A DNA stretch of 16,200 bases. Source: Gonium pectorale (Eukaryota; Chlorophyta; Chlorophyceae; Chlamydomonadales; Volvocaceae). Both the position numbers and the translations under genes were made by a program. The notes beneath the pieces are model-generated. The model was not told the origin of the DNA. It saw nothing but the letters and a program-made list of their open reading frames with translations, and made no database searches. Of this stretch, positions 10,189-16,200 are shown piece by piece. The first letter of the stretch is position 1, and the number at the start of each line of letters is the position of its first letter. The DNA lies in assembly GCA_001584585.1 (NCBI GenBank), contig LSYV01000008.1, positions 178,008-194,207 of the forward strand, in the 5' to 3' direction.

Positions 10189-10393
10189 ACCTCAACGGAC
10201 ATGCACACCCGAGGGTCTGATGTTTCCAGCAAGGCGCCGAGTACAGGGCATGGCGGGCGAGGTATATGAGCAAACGAGCCCTCCCGGTGCAGCACCCTAC
10301 CCGATGCCCACAGCCTCGCCCTCTCGCCCTCCACCGCCTGATCCTCCCTGGGTGCGCACGCAGTCCTTGCCGCACGCGCTCCCGAGCGCTCAC

Positions 10394-10565
10394 CCACTGG
10401 GCAGTCGGCATCACCCTGACAGCCCACAAGCGCGGGTCCATCGTTTCGTGCACTTCGACCAGCGGCAGCACGCGGCAGCGGACGAAGGCGAGGAAGCCGC
10501 TCGTGGACATGCCCATGCCGGTGGTGGCCATCGGGTATTCAAAGCCCAGGTCCACAATTGCGTAC
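10394..10565 (-). pseudogene. Orphan N-terminal exon of a TPT-family transporter (gene fragment)
   Basis: A 172-base exon with acceptor cctgcag|G and donor TGG|gtgagc encodes 57 uninterrupted residues beginning YAIVDLGFEYPM, continuing through SGFLAFVRCRVL and ending LWAVRVMPTAQW. This matches the first third of TPT/DMT transporters: the segment after the first helix, helix 2 and the approach to helix 3. The expected next piece, a helix with a GN...YLYLSVSFIQ-like sequence, is not found in any minus-strand frame down to 9256. No upstream exon with a start codon is visible either. I read it as a fragment of a second transporter copy rather than an exon of the gene at 12889-15634, whose N-terminal exons must lie to the right. 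An unrecognised fast-evolving gene remains possible. Confidence 0.65.
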
Positions 10566-10798
10566 CTGCAGGCAGGAGACCCCTCGCCCTCCCGCATCAG
10601 GCAGCCGGGGCACCGGCTGTCCCTCACACAGCTTCCGACAGCTTCCACGCCGAACCCAACTTGACAGCTGCCCTGCGTCCGCCAGTACCCCGCCGGTCCC
10701 ATCGCATAGCCTCCTGTCTGTAGCCCTCCCTCAATCATTCGCTCCCGTCTTGCCCTGGCGCCAATACAACCCGCTGCCGGCGCTGCGCCGATGGTCGC

Positions 10799-11032
10799 AC
10801 GCCCTGTCGCCCCCCGCAGCTGCCTTTCCCGCAGGCCCTCCGCCGGGCCTTCCTGTGCTCCACCCCGCTGGGCCGCTTGGCCACCTGGTGCTGTCCTTCC
10901 CGCCCTCCTGGTGGATTGTCGGCTGGCAGCATAAGCGGCTCGCAAAGCTCGCTAACAGGCCGCGCAGCATAAGAAGCAAATACCGCAGCTCATCAAGGTA
11001 CGGCGCGGTACGGGCGTACGGCGCGGTGCGCA
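10799..11032 (+). pseudogene. Damaged duplicate of PSD exon 2 with intron flanks
   Basis: This stretch repeats 6487-6654 and its borders. It starts with the end of intron 1 (cgccctgtcgc...cccgcag), continues through the exon (10820-10997), and ends with the start of intron 2 (GGCGCGGTRCG). The exon copy is 178 bases rather than 168: about 8 extra bases after CCCGCT and 2 extra near the 3' end. The reading frame therefore breaks, although LSFPPSWWIVGWQHKRLA is still readable in another frame. Because intron sequence came along, it is a DNA-level duplication and not a retrocopy. No other PSD exon copy is visible nearby. Confidence 0.85.
10996..11032. repeat. 18-bp tandem duplication at the pseudo-exon border
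   Basis: GGTACGGCGCGGTACGGGC-like and GTACGGCGCGGTGCGCAG-like units follow one another. The functional locus (6655 onward) has a single GTGCGGCGCGGTGCG copy. This marks later slippage in the duplicated fragment. Confidence 0.6.
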
Positions 11033-12888
11033 GGGTATGTTTGGGATTCGGATGCTTGACAGTTGGCGGATGGTCGCTAGGAGGCCAGCTCGGGCGGGGT
11101 AAGCGATACGGTAGCTGATGTCGCCGAGACGGGCAACAAACGCAGGCGCAGTGGCGGGCGGTATCTCGGCTCCGCGAGATTGCGACGAGGGCTACGCGCC
11201 TGGGCCGCTGGACACGGCCCCACAGCTATAGCCCACTGCTAGCCCAGAACAACCCAACGAGCAGCCGAATGCGAGGGCGGGGGGGGGGGTTTAAAGGAAC
11301 AAACACAGCACATGTCAGAGCTGGCACTGGGCACACGCGAGGGCGGGGGGGGGGACGTTCGTTCGCCGTCAAATGATCGCATCCTGCCGAGGCATGTGCC
11401 TGACAGCTTCAAGGCCCTCCGCCAACCGGCAACAGGCCAGCCAGCCGACGCCGCCGCTGCAATCCTTATTCACCGGCCCCATCAGACCTCGCACTCTTTC
11501 CTCAGAGCCACACCCCCGACGGCCACAACCGCCGACCTTTTCGCAGCGGGCGCACCGCACCGCGGCCGTGATCCGTGTGCACGCAAAGTACCGGCACCAG
11601 TACGACCAGTACGACGTCCCACCTCACCACCCCACACCTACCTTGCCACACGTGCACCGCGGCCAAGGCAGCGTCGCGGGCGGTCCCGTGACATACGACC
11701 CGCATTGTGCCCCCCCCGTCCCCACCATGAATCGCACGCCGGCCACATCACTGGCCCCGAGGTCGCAACGCCTCGCCTCGCCGCACGGCGCGCGGCGATC
11801 ACGTGCCGCATGTTTACGTTGCCGCCATGCCAAGGAGCGGCGAGGGGCGCGAAAGGGCGCAGAAGGGCGCCACGCGCCGGACAGAGTCGTCTGAAGCATT
11901 CCCGTCGAGGCGCCAGACCGCAAAACTGCTACTTTGCATCTCACCACACACAGCAGGACGCGCCCACGAGCGGGAGCGGGCGCTAGGGGGGGGGCGCTCC
12001 GCAGCACCGTGCGCCCAAGCGCCCTGCGCCAGGCTGACACATCACGTGCGTGCGGCCCCCCCTCCCCGCGCGAGTACTACCATACCGTACATAGTCGCAC
12101 ACCGGCCAAGAACAACGAAAGGCAGCATCGGGCAGAGTTGGATGCAGCAAGCCTGCACCGCCCCGGGGGCGGCTTGCCGTGCCTCCGCCCCGCGGGGTCC
12201 CCGGCACGAGCGCAAATCACACACGGTGCGCGGCCTCTATTGCTGCATCCCAAGCAGTGCCCGGGCATTGTGTATCAACACACGAAACATAGACCCTCCC
12301 GGTCACGATTGTTTGCAAGTGGGGCAACATGCCCCCCACACGTACACGAGAGGCCACAAGCGGCTTGCAGGCCGCGTACCAGACAGGCAGGCGGTCGGCG
12401 CAGCCGCCGGCGCCTGAGTTCCGCTGCTGTGCTGCAGCTGCTGCTGCTGGCGTGCACATCAGCACGGCGCGACTGAAAAAAGGGGCGTGGCGCGTCAGCA
12501 CGGCGCCGACGAGAGACGGCCGAAGCCAGTGCTGCCACTCCGACCTGAACACATGCAACCCTAATACCGGTACACGCGAAGCTCACTAGACACCATGCAA
12601 ACAAGGAATACGTGCGCCCGCGCCCGGGCCCTGTCGGGTCTGTTGCCTACGTGCCTATTCCTAGCCCTGCTTAAGACCTGATCACTCAGCTACAGAGCCT
12701 CGCCATGGGCGCGCCGCGGCACTGCCAGATGGGGCCAACCGTCACTGGTGGTCCGCCATTGTCCTGTAGCAGACCTAGCCTTCTCCCTGCCGCTGTTCCT
12801 GTCCGCTGCCTGAGAACGCCAAGACGCGATTTCCCTTCCCCAAGCCCCGCCGTCATGCTCCGGCGCCGCTGGCGAGCGTGCCTTCCCT
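11033..12888. other. Intergenic region between PSD fragment and transporter gene
   Basis: No convincing gene is seen. Plus-strand ORFs such as 11312-11986 are Arg/Pro/His-rich, lack family motifs and overlap equally long ORFs in other frames. GCGAGGGCGGGGGGGG is present twice (about 11273 and 11338). The part nearest 12888 must contain the 3' UTR of the minus-strand transporter, but I could not pick out its polyadenylation signal. I found no further PSD exon fragments here. Confidence 0.5.
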
Positions 12889-15634
12889 TCAGCTGCCGCC
12901 GCCTCCCACATTCCGCCCCATGGGTCGTCGCTCCACCCCTAGCTTCAAGCTACTCCCCTCGCCCGCGTCTAGGACGGCGGTGCTGCCCCCGCCAGGCGCC
13001 CCACCCCCAGATGACCTCCCGTTGCCGCCGCCCATCATCCCCCCCAGCATGACGCCGCCCCAGCCGCCGGCACTGCGCATCGCCAGGCCACTCCCGCCGC
13101 CGGCCCCGCCGCCGCCGGCGACGCCCCCGCCACCGCTGCTGCCGGGAGAGGCGGTGCTGGGGGCCTTCCCCGTCCCCGGTGCTGCTAATTGGTACATCTT
13201 GATCCACTGGTACCAGACGAAGCCTGATAGCGACACCGCGTAGCCGCATCCCTGCAGCATTTGGTAGTTGTTCAGTTACAGGCACGACGCGGTTGCCGGT
13301 TACACAGTTAACAGTCACGCGGGGCCCAGCCGTACACCACTTCTAACCCTCCCGCTCCCCGTACCCAACACCCCGATACTGCCCACCGCCGCCCTGGCCC
13401 CAACGCTGCCCTCGCTCTCGCCCTGCCCAACCCGGCGCTCCCCCCCTGGCCGCCCCACCCTCGCCTGCACGCCCGCAAGCACCGTCCCGCCCCCTGGCCG
13501 TCCTTCGACCCACACCCGCCCGCCCGCCCGCCCGCTCCCGGCCGGCACTCCGCCGCCGTGTACCCAACACACGGCCGCCCCTGCCTCCAACCACACCAGG
13601 ACGCCCTCGACACCTCCCCGATAAACAGCAGCGCCCCAACCCTGCTGCCCCTCCCCGCCTCCCTGCCCTGACCCTCCCGTCACCCCTCGCCCACACGCCT
13701 CCCACACACGCCCCCCCCCACACACGCCTCCCACACCCGCCCCCCCCCCACCACACACGCCTCCCACACCCGCCCCCCCACACACGCCTCCCACACGCCC
13801 TCCCCCCCCCCTCGCCGCACCTGCACGCCGGTGACCACCTCCCTGAACAGCAGCACCCCCAGCAGCACCAGCAGCGTGTTCTTGGCCGTGGCAAGGACCT
13901 TGAGCGTGAGGCTGGACGCCACCTGCGGCCGGAGTGGGGCGGGCAGCAGGGGAGGGCGGATGACATTGCCACCCCGCGACGCGGCTCGCGCTGCAGGCAC
14001 TACAAACCAGGCTGCAAATCAAGCCCCCCCGTAGCCTGGCCGCACAGACGCCTAATCGCCCCAATGGTGCGGGCAGCTGTGTGCGTGGGCCACGAGCGCC
14101 ATGCGGCCGTACGGTGTACGGACTCAAAAGCCACCACGACCACGTCCCTCGTTGCGCCACGACAAACTAAGTCCCATCCCCGCGCCATGCCACGCCCAAC
14201 CCCACCTCGCTGCCAGCAGTCCCACACAGCACCCCCTGGCGGCCACACCTGTGCCAGCAACGTGGCCGCCAAGCCCACAAATCCCCCACCCCCCTGGCGG
14301 CCACACCTGTGCCAGCAACGTGGCCGCCAAGCCCACAAATCCCCCACCACCCCCTGGCGGCGCCAAACAACGTTGGGCCGTGCTCCCTGCCCATCCCCCG
14401 CACTGCCGCAGCCGAGCGGGCCGCCCCCCCCACCTCCCCCCCCCACGCACCCTCCCCCCCAACCCCCCTTCCCCACCCCCCCCACCTTGATGGTGACGTA
14501 TGCCAGCGCGTTCACCACGAAGCCCATCAGGCTGGCGCACAGGAACGCGCCCGGGTGTGCCACCACAATCCCCAGCGCGCCCGTGGCTAAGATCCCCGGC
14601 ACCTCCACCAGCGCGCACCCCAGCATCAGCCACAGGAAGCAGGTGGACGCCAGGTACATCAATCCTACGGCGGGAAATGGAGAATTCGGTCAGGACGGCT
14701 GAGTAGGGGGGGGGGAGGTTGTTCGTTTGGGGGGGGCGGGTGAGCCCCTCCAGGCCGGGTCAGTGGAGGCCAAGGAGCTGCGTCAAACGCTGGGAGCCCC
14801 GCGTGCCACCCTGGGGGAACATCTTCCGCCGCGTAAGACTACTACTGAGTATGCGATTCGGTGTCCGCGACGCGACCCGTTTCCCTTTCTTTATTACCCC
14901 CGCATAAGGAAGCCGTAAGAGGTTTGTTGCAGTTGCTCGAGACGGAGGCCGCAGCCCCGCATCTCGGCCCCCAGGGGGGAATGGCCGCAGCGTGCGGTCG
15001 AAAGTGGAGGGCTGAGAGGCATCCCCGGGCTGCATGTCCTGAAATGCGAGCGAGGGGCTTCGGCCCGGCCTATCCGCCCGGCGTATCCGCACGGAAGGCG
15101 GATTCCAAACCGACCGGCAGGAGTGGGGCGCAGGAAATGCGGCGAAGGGAGGGCCTGGGCATACGGCCTGCCAACGCAACGCCCCCCCCCCCGCGGGTGA
15201 TGTAGCACACACCGCAAAGAGTCCCATGTACCGCTGGTATTCCACGTGAGGAGGGGCTTGACGCCCGGCCCGCGCAATCGTGACAAAGCCCAGGCACGTG
15301 CACCCCTCCCTTGCAGTACAGTACAGTACAGTACGGCACGACACGCGCCCGCTCCGTACGGTACGCTGACCCCGAGCAGCGCCGCACCTTCGATGGGATG
15401 GAAGTTCAGCCCCACCAGCAGGAACTGAGTCATCACCAGCCGGATGGACTCGGCCGTTTCCGACATGAACATCAGCACCACGCCCCATATCGACATGCGC
15501 ACTTCGCCGTACGCCGCGGCGGCGGTGCCCACAGCGGTCAGGAGCACCGACGCGATCATGGGCTCCGTGGGGTACTCCAGGCCCGCCACCACGAGGCACA
15601 CCATGGTTATGACCGGGTTGAAGGCCTTGAGCAT
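12889..15634 (-). CDS. TPT-family (DMT superfamily) sugar-phosphate/nucleotide-sugar-type transporter, 5' end missing
   Basis: Four exons join in phase: 15388-15634, 14486-14664, 13821-13922 and 12889-13251 (TGA stop). They give about 297 residues. MLKAFNPVITMVCL matches the QMLKALMPV-type signature of the plant TPT/KT-KVAG group. Then come hydrophobic helices (ASVLLTAVGTAAAAYGEV, GVVLMFMSETAESIRLVMTQ, MYLASTCFLWLML, LCASLMGFVVNALAYVTIK), the TLKVLATAKNTLLVLLGVLL helix with family lysines, and the last helix GYAVSLSGFVWYQWIKMYQ. Such proteins are antiporters of Golgi, ER or plastid membranes moving phosphorylated sugars or nucleotide sugars; the substrate cannot be told from sequence. The final 96 or so residues form a Gly/Ser-rich tail not typical of the family. 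The acceptor at 15635 shows that N-terminal exons lie past the right edge. Confidence 0.88.
13252..13820 (-). other. Last intron of the transporter gene, C-rich on the plus strand
   Basis: The donor (GTGCAG|gtgcgg) and acceptor (atgctgcag|GGATGC) join TGVQ to GCGYAVSL in phase 0. The plus strand is almost all C, A and G with long C-runs, so the transcript is G-rich. The listed 27-33-bp repeat takes up its 5' part. Confidence 0.8.
13690..13812. repeat. C-rich minisatellite, four imperfect units of 27-33 bp
   Basis: CACACGCCTCCCACAC recurs at about 13692, 13721, 13754 and 13781, each followed by a run of seven to ten C. In the minus-sense transcript these become G-runs able to form quadruplexes close to the donor at 13820. 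Confidence 0.85.
14231..14362. repeat. 58-60-bp tandem repeat with an internal hairpin, in a transporter intron
   Basis: Units start with CCCCTGGCGG at 14233, 14291 and 14351 (the third is partial). Each full unit has GGCGGCCAC and GTGGCCGCC as a perfect 9-bp inverted pair around a 15-base loop. It lies in the intron 13923-14485. Confidence 0.88.
14665..15387 (-). other. Intron between transporter exons with an AGTAC microsatellite
   Basis: The donor GAAG|gtgcgg and acceptor cgccgtag|GATTG rebuild a Gly codon between HPIE and LMYLAS. The intron has a G-run near 14706 and a short (AGTAC)4 tract at 15315-15334. ORFs in it are continuations of exon frames, not genes. Confidence 0.75.
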
Positions 15635-16200
15635 CTGTGCGGCATTGGACGGTCCGGGAAGGCAAGATAGGGGTTGGTTGTGGAGGTTGCAGCGGTTGGG
15701 AGTTGTTTGCGGTTGCGGTTGGCACGCAGGGTGGTAGGGACTATCGGCAGTACGAGATGGGCGCTGGGGGCCAGGCAGGCTGGATCCGGTTCGCCAACGC
15801 CACCAGGTCGGGGAGCGAAGGGCGGGAGGGGCAGTGGGAAGCTGCCAGAAATGATGTCCGCGACGACGGGGTTGCATACGGCCCCTCCCCCGCAGCCCAG
15901 CAGGGCAGCAGCAGGCAGCGCTCCGCGCTGGAGCCTGGGCCCGGACGCTGTCACGGGCGCCCGGGCAGATGCAGCCGGTGCGCGCAGCCACCGCGGGGCC
16001 CTGGATGGACCCCTAACCACGCATCCGCCCCGGCCCATCGCGACACTTTGTTCCCCGGCGTTCCTTTCCCCAGGTTCCTTTCCACGGATAGCGAGGCGTC
16101 CGGGCGCCAGCTTGGATTCATGACCAGCACAATACTGGCCCCTCAGCCAAAAGGACTCATGCCCCGTCCACCGCCGGTTACCCCGCCCGACCCTGGTTGG
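15635..16200 (-). other. Partial intron upstream of the first visible transporter exon
   Basis: The acceptor cgcacag|ATGCTC follows a C/A/T-rich tract. Upstream of it to the window end I find no segment resembling the preceding helix of the family (usually ending in SFIQ). The ATG at 15634 is an internal Met, not the start: conserved TPT sequence begins well before it. Confidence 0.65.

Larger units (their letters stand above)
9256..10393. other. Non-coding region downstream of PSD; includes its 3' UTR
   Basis: No ORF on either strand resembles a known family. The longest (9342-10427, minus) has a mixed His/Arg/Pro composition and no recognisable motif. The first few hundred bases after the stop at 9255 must hold the PSD 3' UTR, but I did not find a TGTAA-type algal polyadenylation signal close to the stop. 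A UUCG-loop hairpin lies at 9623-9638, and one arm of a 29-bp inverted repeat at 10160-10188. Confidence 0.5.

Noticed and set aside
9342..10427. 361-residue minus-strand ORF downstream of PSD
   Set aside because: No motif or consistent codon pattern. It overlaps part of the orphan transporter exon in a different frame, which is better supported.
11312..11986. 224-residue plus-strand ORF as a possible gene
   Set aside because: Arg/Pro/His-rich translation, competing ORFs in two other frames and no known family.
15632..15634. ATG at the start of MLKAF as the transporter's start codon
   Set aside because: It follows a cacag acceptor directly, and the family has two to three helices before this motif, so it is internal.

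Overview
The window looks like nuclear DNA of a green alga of the Chlamydomonadales, probably a volvocine relative of Chlamydomonas, Gonium or Volvox. The signs are strong GC richness, GC-ending codons, genes split into short exons of 55-360 bp by GT-AG introns of roughly 170-1070 bp, C/T- and G-rich minisatellites inside introns, and a chloroplast precursor with an algal-style transit peptide. The genus is an inference. All gene models below were assembled by hand from splice sites and reading-frame phase.

Layout. (1) 623-4186, minus strand: five exons of a thylakoid-lumen PsbP-domain protein with a bipartite chloroplast/Tat targeting signal. Its last exon or exons lie beyond the left edge. 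(2) 4187-5493: a divergent promoter region. (3) 5494-9255, plus strand: a complete six-exon gene for a phosphatidylserine decarboxylase-family protein of 338 residues, with one GC-AG intron, a possible N-myristoylation signal and a self-cleavage serine in FGGS. (4) 9256-12888: a 3.6 kb region with no convincing intact gene. It holds two gene fragments: an orphan exon of a triose-phosphate-type transporter (minus, 10394-10565) and a damaged copy of PSD exon 2 with bits of its introns (plus, 10799-11032). (5) 12889-15634 and on past the right edge, minus strand: the last four exons of a TPT-family membrane transporter of the drug/metabolite superfamily, ending in a long glycine-rich tail. Its N-terminal exons are outside the window.

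The three genes have no obvious shared pathway (photosystem/lumen protein, phospholipid enzyme, sugar-phosphate-type transporter), as is usual in nuclear genomes. The most notable feature is the order PSD(+), TPT fragment(-), PSD fragment(+), TPT(-). This is what a tandem duplication of a convergent PSD-TPT pair would leave if one partner of each copy then decayed. I see no CRISPR array, rRNA, tRNA or intact transposon, and no clear evidence for a wholly new system.
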